DNA of 64,000 nucleotides from assembly GCA_051960855.1 (NCBI GenBank), contig JBQCDV010000207.1, forward strand, positions 1-64,000, in the 5' to 3' direction. Numbering within the stretch: position 1 is the stretch's first letter; each line of letters begins with the position of its first letter. This stretch comes from JBQCDV01 sp051960855. Its GTDB lineage: Bacteria; Actinomycetota; Actinomycetes; JAJZTN01. The notes below the pieces were generated by a model. The model was not told where the DNA came from. It did not search any database and worked only from the letters and a program-made list of their open reading frames with translations. Of the stretch, positions 1-8,251 are shown piece by piece. Both the position numbers and the translations under genes were made by a program.

Positions 1-82
1 GGGTAAGCCTCAGACCAGCGAGTCGGCACATCGAGACACCGGGAGCCGCCGCTCCACCTGCTTCCGCAGCGAGGGGGCCAGC

Positions 83-667
83 GTGCCGCGCAACATCACT
101 GCCACGGTCCGAACCGACCACCACCGCCTCGAACGGCTGACGGGGCGCTTGTTCGTCGGCCGCACAACGTTCGTCAGCGCGCGCGACGAGCTCGTGCAGT
201 CACTCGGGGCCCATCTCGAGGCCGAGGAGGTGGTGGTGCACCGGGCCGCTGCCGCGAAGGGTGCCCCGTCTGAGCTGCTGGTGTCGGCACGCGAGATAGC
301 CGAGGAGCTGCGCCAGGCGCTCAGTGAGCTCGCCACGGTGCCGGAACGCCACCAGGGCGGCGACCTCGACACACGCCTGCTCGGCCTGCTGAAGAGCCAC
401 ATCGAGGTCGAGGACGAGATCGGGGAGACGTTGGCGGGCGGCTTGCCGGAGGCGATGCGCCGCCTGGGAGGTGACTACGGCAGGGCTCGAGACGCGGCAG
501 CCGCTCGACTCCGCCGCACGACGGTCGTGCCGCGGCGGCTCGACCGACCCCGGACAGAGCTCTACGAGATGGCGCGCAGGGTCGGGGTCGAGGGCCGCAC
601 CCGCATGAGCCGCGAGCAGCTCATCCAGGCGCTGCTCGACCACGAGGCGCTCAAGGTCGCTCGCTAG
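83..667 (+). CDS. Hemerythrin-like HHE protein with Rho_N/SAP-like tail
   Basis: This 194-aa protein has a hemerythrin-type helical domain over about residues 10-130. The expected metal-ligand pattern is visible: a His pair near the N-terminus (TDHHRLERL), a His in the second helix (GAHLEAEE) and a late SHIEVEDE segment. Proteins of this kind bind a di-iron or other metal centre and are linked to oxygen or redox sensing. Residues 160-190 (ELYEMARRVGVEGRTRM) resemble the Rho N-terminal/SAP-like fold, which often binds nucleic acid, so this may be a DNA- or RNA-associated hemerythrin. The start is a GTG with an AGGGGG ribosome site about 5 nt upstream. The frame stays open to the window edge, so a longer N-terminus cannot be excluded. 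It is monocistronic as far as can be seen. Confidence 0.75.
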   Translation: MPRNITATVRTDHHRLERLTGRLFVGRTTFVSARDELVQSLGAHLEAEEVVVHRAAAAKGAPSELLVSAREIAEELRQALSELATVPERHQGGDLDTRLLGLLKSHIEVEDEIGETLAGGLPEAMRRLGGDYGRARDAAAARLRRTTVVPRRLDRPRTELYEMARRVGVEGRTRMSREQLIQALLDHEALKVAR

Positions 668-821
668 CGCCCCATTTCTGGCGCCTCCACCCCACCGCCA
701 ACGCATGGGCGGCGGCCCCGCGGCGGCTGAGCTCCATGAGCGCTGTCGCGCCGCAGTCGGCGGCCCCACCCAACTGCTTGCCGTGTGGCGCCCACTTCCA
801 CCCCTAGGTGTTTGTTGCGCT

Positions 822-835
822 TAAACGTGGAGAAG
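822..835 (+). promoter_or_regulatory. Shared motif TAAACGTGGAGAAG, copy 1
   Basis: The sequence TAAACGTGGAGAAG lies 195 nt upstream of the first gene of the plus-strand heptose operon. The same motif with one mismatch (TAAACGTGAAGAAG) is found on the minus strand at 14114-14101, just upstream of the aldehyde dehydrogenase gene of the converging operon. Sharing 13 of 14 bases in the same orientation relative to transcription suggests a common operator or promoter element. Its function is inferred only. Confidence 0.4.
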
Positions 836-1004
836 TGTCCGATTCGTCAGGGAGGTGCTGAAGACAGCGGCACACCAGGGTTGGGGCTCGCAAAGCCCCC
901 AGGCCCGACCACCCGGGCTGGCCCGCCCGGCACCCGCCCCGCACCCGCGGGGGCTGGGACACGAGTTCCACACGAGCCGCCGGAGGTCGCGATGACCGCA
1001 CGAT

Positions 1005-1019
1005 CTGCCTGTCAGGCAG
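1005..1019. promoter_or_regulatory. Small palindrome overlapping the carbamoyltransferase RBS
   Basis: The segment CTGCCTGTCAGGCAG can form a 6-bp stem with a 3-nt loop. Its 3' arm contains part of the only purine-rich stretch (AGGA, 1018-1021) positioned about 8 nt before the GTG start at 1030. Folding could therefore modulate translation of the first gene of the operon. The stem is short and the role is inferred. Confidence 0.25.
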
Positions 1020-1029
1020 GACTCTCGCG

Positions 1030-2670
1030 GTGAAGGTCCTCGGCATCAACTCGCTGTTCCACGACCCGTCGGCTGCCCTCGTCATCGACGGAGTGACGGT
1101 CGCGGCGGCGGAAGAGGAGCGCTTCTCCCGTCGCAAGCACGGCCACCGTCCCGTCCCCTTCGCGGCGTGGGAGCTGCCGGAGCTCGCCGCCCGCTGGTGC
1201 CTCGAGAGCGCCGGCCTCGCTCCGTCCGATCTCGACGTCGTCGCCTACTCCTACGATCCCTCGCTCGCGGTGGCAGCGGACGACCTCGGCCTCAACGACC
1301 CCTGGGACTGGCTGCGGCAGCTGTACGCCGAGCGGGCGGCCGGGTTCCTCGCCTCGGCCCTGCCCGGCCTCGACCCAGCCCAGGTACGCCACGTGCCCCA
1401 CCACGTCGCCCATGCCGCGAGCGCCGGCCTGGCCGGCCTCGGTGGCGACGGAGCGGTCCTCGTGCTGGACGGCCGCGGCGAGCAGGCGAGCTCCTTGCTG
1501 GGGCACTACCGCGACGGCAAGCTCGACGTGCTGGCCACACAGCCTCTCCCCCACAGTGTCGGCTTCCTGTTCGAGGACCTCACCGAGCACCTCGGCTTCC
1601 TGCGCTCCAGCGACGAGTACAAGGTGATGGCCCTCGCCAGCCACGGCACGCCGCGCTTCCTCGACCTCTTCCGTGAGCGCCTCACGACCGACGGCTCCGG
1701 CGGCTTCCGCGTCAACCGACTGCATGGCTCAGACCTCGGCGAGCTCGTGCCGGCACGCCACCCGGACGAGCCATGGCAGCAGGCCCACGCCGACCTCGCG
1801 GCCAGCGCCCAGCGCCGGCTGGAGGAGCTGCTGCTCGAGCTGGGCGGGTGGCTGCACGAGCAGACCGGCGCCCTCCGGGTAGGGCTCGCCGGCGGCGTCG
1901 CCCTCAACTGCGTCGCCAACTCGGTGCTCGCCACTCGCGGCCCCTTCGAGCAGGTCTGGGTGCAACCGGCCGCCGGCGATGCTGGCACTGCGCTCGGCGC
2001 GGCCCTCAGCGTCGTCGCTGAGCACGGCCAGCCGGTGCAGCCCTTCACCGGAGCCGACCTCGGTCGCAGTTGGGACGACGGAGCGCTCGAGACGGAGCTT
2101 CGGCGCAGCGGCCTCGCGTGGCAGCGTCCACGGGACATCGCCGAGGCGTGTGCCGAGGTCCTAGCCGCCGACGGCATCGTGGCCTGGTACCAGGGACGCT
2201 CCGAGTTCGGCCCGCGCGCGCTGGGACACCGCAGCCTGCTGGCCCATCCGGGACCCGCCGTGAACCTCGACCGCCTCAACGACATCAAGGGACGTGAGTC
2301 CTTCCGCCCCGTGGCGCCGATGGTGCTGGAGGAGCGGGCGGGCGACATCTTCAGCGGGCCGCTTCCCAGCCCCTACATGCTCTTCGTGCACGACGTCGCG
2401 CCGGAGTGGCGCGACCGTGTAGCCGCTGTCGTCCATGTCGACGGCACTGCCCGTGTGCAGACAGTCGGAGCCTCGGAACCCTTGCTACGCAAGCTTCTCG
2501 GCGCGTTCGAGACTCGGACCGGACTTCCAGTCCTCGTCAACACCAGCCTCAACACGGCGGGACGTCCCATGGTCGACTCACCGCAGGACGCTCTCGAGTG
2601 CTTCGGTTCTGCCCCGATCGACGCCCTCGCCCTCGGTCCCTTCCTCGTGCGCAAGGCGGCGGTGGCATGA
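1030..2670 (+). CDS. O-carbamoyltransferase, NodU/CmcH family
   Basis: The 546-aa product has the usual length and layout of NodU/CmcH carbamoyltransferases, which move a carbamoyl group from carbamoyl phosphate to a sugar or antibiotic hydroxyl through a carbamoyl-AMP intermediate. Seen directly: the N-terminal MKVLGINSLFHDPSAA segment, a His cluster HHVAHA at residues 124-129, the GLAGGVALNC segment, and the C-terminal GRSEFGPRALGHRSLLA signature of the family. It starts at GTG 1030 and overlaps the next gene by 4 bp (ATGA), so it heads the heptose operon. Pseudomonas aeruginosa decorates core heptose with a carbamoyl group using a protein of this family (WapO), which makes a heptose residue the natural inferred substrate here. 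The actual acceptor cannot be read from sequence. Confidence 0.88.
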   Translation: MKVLGINSLFHDPSAALVIDGVTVAAAEEERFSRRKHGHRPVPFAAWELPELAARWCLESAGLAPSDLDVVAYSYDPSLAVAADDLGLNDPWDWLRQLYAERAAGFLASALPGLDPAQVRHVPHHVAHAASAGLAGLGGDGAVLVLDGRGEQASSLLGHYRDGKLDVLATQPLPHSVGFLFEDLTEHLGFLRSSDEYKVMALASHGTPRFLDLFRERLTTDGSGGFRVNRLHGSDLGELVPARHPDEPWQQAHADLAASAQRRLEELLLELGGWLHEQTGALRVGLAGGVALNCVANSVLATRGPFEQVWVQPAAGDAGTALGAALSVVAEHGQPVQPFTGADLGRSWDDGALETELRRSGLAWQRPRDIAEACAEVLAADGIVAWYQGRSEFGPRALGHRSLLAHPGPAVNLDRLNDIKGRESFRPVAPMVLEERAGDIFSGPLPSPYMLFVHDVAPEWRDRVAAVVHVDGTARVQTVGASEPLLRKLLGAFETRTGLPVLVNTSLNTAGRPMVDSPQDALECFGSAPIDALALGPFLVRKAAVA

Positions 2671-4199
2671 CGAACGCCGCTGCGTCCCTCACCTACGTCG
2701 TCGTCATTCCCGCGACGCGCCCCCCGCTCGTCACTCGTGTGCTCGCATCCCTGACGGCGCAGGGAGTTCCGGCCTCGCAGGTGGTCGTGGTCGATGACAG
2801 CGCGGACGCGTCGGTGGGCGCCGCGCTGGCGCGGAGCGAGGTCAACGTCGTTCGAGGGCCTCGGCGCGGACCTGCGGCCGCCCGGAACACGGGGTGGCGG
2901 GAGGCGACGAAGGCGGGGCGGGTTGACTGGGTCGTCTTCCTCGACGACGACGTCATCCCTTCCCCGCGCTGGGCCACGGAGCTGGTAGCGGACCTCGCCG
3001 ACGCTGCCGGGGATGTTGCGGGGATCACTGCTCGCCTTAGCGTCCCACTGACGACAAGCCGGCCTAACGACTGGGAGCGGCAGACGCAGGCCCTCGAGAC
3101 GGCTTCGTGGATCACCGCTGATATGGCCTACCGGGTCGAGGTGCTTCTGGCGACGGGCGGCTTCGACGAGCGATTCCCGCGTGCCTTCCGAGAGGACAGC
3201 GACCTCGCCCTGCGCGTGCTCGCGGCCGGTTGGCGCGTCACGCAGGGTCGCCGGGAGACCGCTCACCCGGTCCGGCCCGCCCCCTGGCACGTGAGCCTGT
3301 CGCGTCAGGCCGGAAACGCCGACAACGCCCTGATGCGTCGCCTGCATGGCCGGGACTGGCGGTCGCTCTCCGACAACCCATCCAGTCCGCTCCCCGCGTA
3401 CGGCCTCACGATCGCCGCTCTGGCTGTCGGTGCAGCCGGCGCAGCCACGGCCGCTGCCTCCCCTGACCGCCGCAGGCTGGCGGGCACCGTTGCTGCGCTG
3501 GGGCTGGCGTGGTGGCTGCAGCGCACCGCCGGCTTCGCCTGGCGGCGGATCGCTCCCGGCCCTCGCACCGCAACCGATATCGCCGCCATGGCTGTCACCA
3601 GCGCGCTGATCCCGCCGCTGGCGCTCTGGCACCGGCTGCGCGGTGAGCTGCGACACCGCCACGTCCAGCCCGCGCTGCCCCCCGTGCGCGCCGTGCTCTT
3701 CGACAAGGACGGCACGCTCGTCCATGACGTCCCCTACAACGGCGACCCGGAGCTGGTGCAGCCGGTGGCGGATGCCCACCGGAGCGTCCAGCGGCTGCGC
3801 GAGGCAGGACTGCGACTCGGCTTGGTTTCCAACCAGTCCGGCATCGCCCGGGGCCTGCTCGACCGCTCCCAGGTGGAGGCCGTGCTGGCCCGCACCGCCG
3901 AGCTCGTCGGACCCTTCGACACGGTGCACATCTGCCCCCACGACGACTCCGCCGGCTGCGCGTGCCGTAAGCCGAAGCCGGGGATGGTGCTCGACGCTGC
4001 GCGGGCGCTGGGAGTGCCACCGCAGCAGTGCGTGGTCGTCGGCGACATCGGCGCCGATGTCGGAGCGGCACTGGCTGCCGGGGCACGTGCGGTGCTCGTG
4101 CCGACCGCTGCTACCCGTCGCGAGGAGAGGCAGTCCGCCCCCCACCGTGCGGACACCCTCACCGAGGCTGTCGACCTCATCCTGGGAGGTCGGGTATGA
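2667..4199 (+). CDS. GT2 glycosyltransferase fused to GmhB-type phosphatase
   Basis: This 510-aa protein joins two enzymes. Residues 8-225 form a GT-A glycosyltransferase family 2 domain, with a DDD metal motif at 93-95 and GGFDE at 164-168. Residues about 244-264, 271-290 and 303-323 are three hydrophobic segments. Residues 338-510 are a HAD phosphatase of the D-glycero-D-manno-heptose 1,7-bisphosphate type: DKDGT at 346-350, SNQSG at 388-392, the GmhB zinc-type Cys/His cluster at 423-433 (C423, H425, C431, C433) and VGD at 458-460 with D464. GmhB removes the C7 phosphate between the two HldE steps. The ATG at 2667 overlaps the upstream stop, and the stop overlaps the next ATG. Fusion of a membrane-anchored transferase to GmhB is unusual. 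There is no stop or frameshift between the domains. Confidence 0.85.
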   Translation: MTNAAASLTYVVVIPATRPPLVTRVLASLTAQGVPASQVVVVDDSADASVGAALARSEVNVVRGPRRGPAAARNTGWREATKAGRVDWVVFLDDDVIPSPRWATELVADLADAAGDVAGITARLSVPLTTSRPNDWERQTQALETASWITADMAYRVEVLLATGGFDERFPRAFREDSDLALRVLAAGWRVTQGRRETAHPVRPAPWHVSLSRQAGNADNALMRRLHGRDWRSLSDNPSSPLPAYGLTIAALAVGAAGAATAAASPDRRRLAGTVAALGLAWWLQRTAGFAWRRIAPGPRTATDIAAMAVTSALIPPLALWHRLRGELRHRHVQPALPPVRAVLFDKDGTLVHDVPYNGDPELVQPVADAHRSVQRLREAGLRLGLVSNQSGIARGLLDRSQVEAVLARTAELVGPFDTVHICPHDDSAGCACRKPKPGMVLDAARALGVPPQQCVVVGDIGADVGAALAAGARAVLVPTAATRREERQSAPHRADTLTEAVDLILGGRV

Positions 4200-5347
4200 G
4201 CCGGCCACCCTCGACCCACTCCTCGAGCCGACCCCATGTCCTCGTAGTCCGGCTCGACAGCGCCGGCGACGTGCTGCTCACGGGTCCGGCGATCCGTGCC
4301 GTCGCGGCGGGCGCCCGCCGGGTGACCGCCCTCGTCGGTCCGGGTGGCGCGGCTGCGGCGGCCCTCCTTCCGGGCGTCGACGAGACCGTGGTCTGGGAGT
4401 GCCCCTGGATCGTGGGAGACCCGGAGGCGGTCGCCCCCGACGACATCGGCGACATCGTGAGCCGGCTGTCGGTCCTCGACTGCGACGAAGCCGTCATCTT
4501 CACGTCCTTCCACCAGTCGCCACTGCCGACCGCGCTCGTGCTGCGGCTGGCCGGCGTCCCGCGGATCAGCGCGACGAGCGTCGACTACCCCGGCTCCCTG
4601 CTCGACGTACGACACCGCCCGCAGCCCACCGACGGACCGCACGAGGTGGAGTTCTGCCTGTCGACGGCGCGCGCCGCCGGCTTCGAGCTCCCGAACGACG
4701 ATGCTGGCCTGCTCGCCGTCCGCGGGCCGCTGCCCGACGTGACTCACCTGCTCGCCGACCCGAGCGGGACCGACGCTCCTCGCGTCGCCCTCCACGTCGG
4801 CGCCAGCGTCCCGGCACGCAGCCCCGAACCGGCCTCCCTCGCGCAGGCGGCGACGCTGCTGGCCGGCCGCGGCTGGGACGTCGTGGTCACGGGCGGCCCT
4901 GCCGAGATCGCACTGGCCGCCGAGGTCGCCGGGGAGGCAGCCCGGTCGCTCGCGGGCCGCACGAGCCTCGGCGAGCTGGCCGCCGTCCTGGCGCAGTCAG
5001 ATGTCGTCGTGTCGGGCAACACGGGGCCCGCGCACCTGGCCGCAGCCGTCGGGACACCGGTGGTGTCGCTGTTCGCCCCCGTCGTGCCCCTCGAACGGTG
5101 GCGCCCGTGGGGCGTCCCGACCGTCGTTCTCGGCGACCTCCACGCGTCGTGCCGCGACACCCGGTCCCGGGTCTGCCCGATACCCGGCCACCCCTGTCTG
5201 TCCGGCGTCAGCGGCAGCCAGATCGCAGCGGCGGTCGAGTCGCTGCTCTCCCCGTCCTCGCTCGGCGACGCGTCGTCAGCGTCCTCAGGGTCGTCCCCCA
5301 CCACCGCGGTCCCGGCGACCGCGCCATCCATGGAAGGAGCACGGTGA
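4196..5347 (+). CDS. GT9 heptosyltransferase-like glycosyltransferase
   Basis: The 383-aa product is a GT-B enzyme of family 9 (ADP-heptose:LPS heptosyltransferase type). It shows the N-terminal VLVVRLDSAGDVLLTGPAIRA segment and the C-terminal nucleotide-binding SGNTGPAHLAAAVGTPVVSLF segment. ADP-heptose is the donor for the characterised members, and the GmhA/GmhB/HldE genes around it support the same donor here. The acceptor is unknown, since LPS is not expected. It overlaps both neighbours by 4 bp. The last 40 residues are a Ser/Thr/Ala-rich tail of low complexity. A cytoplasmic, membrane-associated location is inferred. Confidence 0.85.
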   Translation: MSRPPSTHSSSRPHVLVVRLDSAGDVLLTGPAIRAVAAGARRVTALVGPGGAAAAALLPGVDETVVWECPWIVGDPEAVAPDDIGDIVSRLSVLDCDEAVIFTSFHQSPLPTALVLRLAGVPRISATSVDYPGSLLDVRHRPQPTDGPHEVEFCLSTARAAGFELPNDDAGLLAVRGPLPDVTHLLADPSGTDAPRVALHVGASVPARSPEPASLAQAATLLAGRGWDVVVTGGPAEIALAAEVAGEAARSLAGRTSLGELAAVLAQSDVVVSGNTGPAHLAAAVGTPVVSLFAPVVPLERWRPWGVPTVVLGDLHASCRDTRSRVCPIPGHPCLSGVSGSQIAAAVESLLSPSSLGDASSASSGSSPTTAVPATAPSMEGAR

Positions 5348-6306
5348 GGATCCTCGTCTGGCACGTCCACGGCTCATGGACGACCGCCTTCGTCTCCGGG
5401 TCGCACACGTACCTGCTGCCGACCCTGCCCGAGCGCGGCGCCTGGGGCGGTGGGCGGTCCACCTCCTGGGACTGGCCGGCCTCCGCGGTCGAGGTCCCCG
5501 CCGACCAGCTGGCGACGACCGACGTGGACGTCGTGATCCTGCAGCGGCCGGAGGAGCTCGAGCTCGCGGAGCGCTGGCTGGGACGCCGGCTGGGCCGTGA
5601 GATCCCCGCGGTCTACGTCGAGCACAACACCCCCAAGGGCGACGTCCCCTCGACCCGACACCCGCTGGCGGACCGGTCCGACATCCCGATCGCGCACGTG
5701 ACGTGGTTCAACGCCGCGATGTGGGACAACGGCCGCGCTCCCGTCACCGTCATCGAGCACGGGATCCCCGATCCGGGCGCGCGCTGGACCGGCAACGACG
5801 TTCGGGTCGCCTGCTCCATCAACGAGCCCATCCGACGCACCCGCGTCGCAGGCACCGACCTGCTGCCGCGGTTTGCCGAGATCGCTCCGGTGGACGTGTA
5901 CGGCATCGGCACGGCCGGCCTCGGCGAGCACCTCGGGCTGCCGCCGGACCGGCTCGGAGAGTTCGACGTCCAGCAGGACGAGCTCTACCGGCAGCTGGCC
6001 GAGCACCGTGTCTACCTGCACCCGTACCGGTGGACCAGCCTGGGGCTCTCCCTGCTGGAGGCGATGCACCTGGGCATGCCGGTGGTCGTGCTCGGCACGA
6101 CGGAGGCCTACGAAGCGGTGCCGCCCGAGGCCGGCGTCTGCACCACGAAGGTGCCGGACCTGCTGGATGCAGTCCGCACCTACTGCAAGGACCACGACGC
6201 CGCGCGGGACGCGGGTCGTGCCGCCCGAGAGGCGGTGCTGCGCCGCTACGGCCTGGCCCGCTTCCTCTCCGACTGGGACCGACTACTCCTGGAGGTGACC
6301 CGATGA
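5344..6306 (+). CDS. GT-B glycosyltransferase (GT4-like)
   Basis: The 320-aa protein has a GT-B architecture: an N-terminal VRILVWHVHGSW segment and a C-terminal region with SLGLSLLEAMHLGMPVVV, the donor-binding E-containing motif of GT4-type enzymes. It is shorter than most GT4 enzymes (about 370-420 aa). Its GTG start overlaps the GT9 stop, and its stop overlaps the next ATG. A substrate cannot be assigned. From context it extends or caps the same heptose-containing glycan as its neighbours. Confidence 0.75.
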   Translation: MRILVWHVHGSWTTAFVSGSHTYLLPTLPERGAWGGGRSTSWDWPASAVEVPADQLATTDVDVVILQRPEELELAERWLGRRLGREIPAVYVEHNTPKGDVPSTRHPLADRSDIPIAHVTWFNAAMWDNGRAPVTVIEHGIPDPGARWTGNDVRVACSINEPIRRTRVAGTDLLPRFAEIAPVDVYGIGTAGLGEHLGLPPDRLGEFDVQQDELYRQLAEHRVYLHPYRWTSLGLSLLEAMHLGMPVVVLGTTEAYEAVPPEAGVCTTKVPDLLDAVRTYCKDHDAARDAGRAAREAVLRRYGLARFLSDWDRLLLEVTR

Positions 6307-7547
6307 GGATCGCGATGGTGTCAGAGCACGCCAGCCCGCTAGCTGTGCTGGGCGGCGTGGACGCCGGCGGCCAGAACGTCCACGTGGCCGACCTGTCACG
6401 CGCCCTCGCCCGCGCGGGTCACGAGGTGACGGTGTACACGCGCCGCGACGATGAGGCGTTGGCCGACAAGGTCAAGCTGTGCAAGGGCGTCACCGTCGAG
6501 CACGTGACCGCGGGACCGGCGGCCGCGCTGCCGAAGGACGAGCTGCTGCCCTACATGGACGAGTTCGGCGACGAGCTCGCGCGCCGCTGGTCGAAGAAGG
6601 CGCCGGACCTGGTGCACACCCACTTCTGGATGTCGGGGCTGGCCGGCCTGCGGGCACGGGAGCACACCGGCGTCCCGGTCGTGCACACCTATCACGCGCT
6701 GGGCCTGACCAAGCGTCGGCACCAAGGCGCCGCGGACACCAGTCCCGTCGAGCGTGTGGACCTGGAGGCACACCTCGCGCGGTCGGTTGACCACATCGTG
6801 GCGACCGCCACCGAGGAGGCCTTCGAGCTGCGGCGGATGGGCGCCCGGCGCGACCAGATCACGATCGTGCCGTGCGGCGTCGACGTCGAGAGGTTCACAC
6901 CGCACGGTCCCGTCGCGCCCCGCGGCAGCAGTCCGCGCATCCTGTCACTCGGGCGTCTGGTCGAGCGCAAAGGCGTCGACATGATCATCACCGCACTGCG
7001 GATGGTGCCCGACGCCGAGCTGGTGATCGCCGGTGGCCCCGACCAGCACGAGCTGGACCACGACGCGGACGCCCAACGTCTGATGGCCGCTGCGGCCGCT
7101 GCCGGTGTCGCCGGGCGCGTGCACCTGGTGGGCCGGGTCAGCCGAGAGGAGGCGCCGGCGCTGATCCGCTCCGCCGACGTCGTCGTCTGCGTGCCCTGGT
7201 ACGAGCCCTTCGGCATCGTCCCGCTCGAGGCCATGGCCTGCGCCCGCCCCGTCGTCGCGGCGGCCGTGGGCGGTCTCGCGGACACGGTGGTCAACGGTGT
7301 GACCGGCGTCCTCGTCCCCCCCAAGCGACCGCAGGAGCTCGCGATGGTGCTCCGGCGCCTGCTCGCCGACGACATGGAGCGCGAGGGGATGGGTCAGGCG
7401 GGGCTCGACCGCGTGCTCGCCCGCTACTCGTGGGAGCGCGTGGCCCACGAGACCGAGGCCGTCTACCAGGGCCTCGGCCTGGCCGAACGACGCCTCACCG
7501 CGACGGTCGACCTGCGGGAGGCCGTTCCGGCTGGGGCCGCCCGATGA
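6303..7547 (+). CDS. GT4 family glycosyltransferase
   Basis: The 414-aa protein is a classical GT4 retaining glycosyltransferase. The N-terminal glycine loop GGVDAGGQNVHV, the acceptor-side VHTHFWMSG, the start of the C-terminal domain ILSLGRLVERKGVD, and the EPFGIVPLEAMACARPVVA motif that contacts the nucleotide sugar are all present. It resembles the glycosyltransferases annotated near HldE in other actinobacteria. It is translationally coupled to both neighbours (4-bp overlaps). Donor and acceptor are unknown; a role in building the glycan of this operon is inferred. Confidence 0.85.
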   Translation: MRIAMVSEHASPLAVLGGVDAGGQNVHVADLSRALARAGHEVTVYTRRDDEALADKVKLCKGVTVEHVTAGPAAALPKDELLPYMDEFGDELARRWSKKAPDLVHTHFWMSGLAGLRAREHTGVPVVHTYHALGLTKRRHQGAADTSPVERVDLEAHLARSVDHIVATATEEAFELRRMGARRDQITIVPCGVDVERFTPHGPVAPRGSSPRILSLGRLVERKGVDMIITALRMVPDAELVIAGGPDQHELDHDADAQRLMAAAAAAGVAGRVHLVGRVSREEAPALIRSADVVVCVPWYEPFGIVPLEAMACARPVVAAAVGGLADTVVNGVTGVLVPPKRPQELAMVLRRLLADDMEREGMGQAGLDRVLARYSWERVAHETEAVYQGLGLAERRLTATVDLREAVPAGAAR

Positions 7548-8251
7548 GCCGGCACCCGCGCGGCGTGCGGGCCGGCGGCTGCGGTGACGGCGGCGAAGGC
7601 CCCCCGCGGGCGTTCGCGCGCCCCGGCCAGCACGCTCGTGATCTGGCCGCGGTGCTGGAGCGCTCGGCGTCTCAGCTCGACCTGCTCGCCGCTCGCGGCG
7701 CCGTGCTGGCCGCCCGGCTGCGCGATGGCGCCCGGCTCATCGCCGCCGGCAACGGCGGCAGTGCGGCGGAGGCCCAGCACCTCACCGCCGAGCTGGTGGG
7801 CCGGCTGCGCGACGACCGCGCCCCGATGTCCGCGATCGCGCTGTGCGCGGAGACCTCCAGCCTCACCGCGATCGTCAACGACTACGGCTCCGATGCGATG
7901 TTCGCCCGGCAGGTCCTGGCCCACGGGCGACCCGGCGACGTCGTCCTGCTGCTCTCGACGTCCGGCTCCAGCAGCAACCTGCTGTCGGCCGCCGACGCCG
8001 CGAAGAGCGCCGGCATCGAGGTGTGGTCCTTCACCGGACCGGACCCCAACCCGCTGGCCGCCATGTCCGACTGGTCGCTGTGCATCGACGCCCCCGACTC
8101 GGCCACCATCCAGGAGGTTCATCTCGTCGCGGTGCACGCGCTGTGCGCCGCGGTCGACGTCGAGCTCGGCGTGGCACCGTGGGCCGGTGAGGCAGCCGCA
8201 ACCCCGCAGGTCGTCGACCTGCGCGAGCCGGCCTCCGAGGTCGCCCGGTGA
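7544..8251 (+). CDS. gmhA: Sedoheptulose 7-phosphate isomerase GmhA (SIS domain)
   Basis: The 235-aa protein has the sugar-isomerase (SIS) fold and the specific GmhA signature GNGGSAAEAQHLTAELVGR at residues 69-87. It includes the conserved Glu at 83, the phosphate-binding STSGSSSN at 138-145 and the late QEVHLVAVHAL segment (Q190, E191, H193, H198) that matches the active-site helix of E. coli GmhA. The enzyme converts sedoheptulose 7-phosphate to D-glycero-D-manno-heptose 7-phosphate, the entry step to ADP-heptose. A Gly/Arg-rich extension of about 28 residues precedes the domain. It overlaps both neighbours by 4 bp. Confidence 0.9.
   Translation: MSRHPRGVRAGGCGDGGEGPPRAFARPGQHARDLAAVLERSASQLDLLAARGAVLAARLRDGARLIAAGNGGSAAEAQHLTAELVGRLRDDRAPMSAIALCAETSSLTAIVNDYGSDAMFARQVLAHGRPGDVVLLLSTSGSSSNLLSAADAAKSAGIEVWSFTGPDPNPLAAMSDWSLCIDAPDSATIQEVHLVAVHALCAAVDVELGVAPWAGEAAATPQVVDLREPASEVAR

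Larger units (their letters stand above)
668..1029. other. Intergenic region upstream of the heptose operon
   Basis: This 362-bp gap lies between the hemerythrin-like gene and the carbamoyltransferase operon. It holds a 5-bp hairpin just after the first gene (arms 667-671 and 680-684), a 14-nt motif at 822-835 that recurs upstream of the converging operon, and a 6-7 bp palindrome at 1005-1019. An 82-codon frame at 785-1033 has no ribosome site and no recognisable protein, so I do not call it a gene. I cannot place a sigma-A type promoter with confidence. Confidence 0.5.

Noticed and set aside
785..1033. 82-codon frame upstream of the carbamoyltransferase
   Set aside because: No ribosome site, Pro/Gly-rich composition and overlap with the next start; better explained as leader DNA.
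2373..4208. Long open frame on the minus strand opposite the GT2-GmhB fusion
   Set aside because: It is antisense to a gene with clear catalytic motifs and arises from high third-position GC; its translation shows no recognisable protein.
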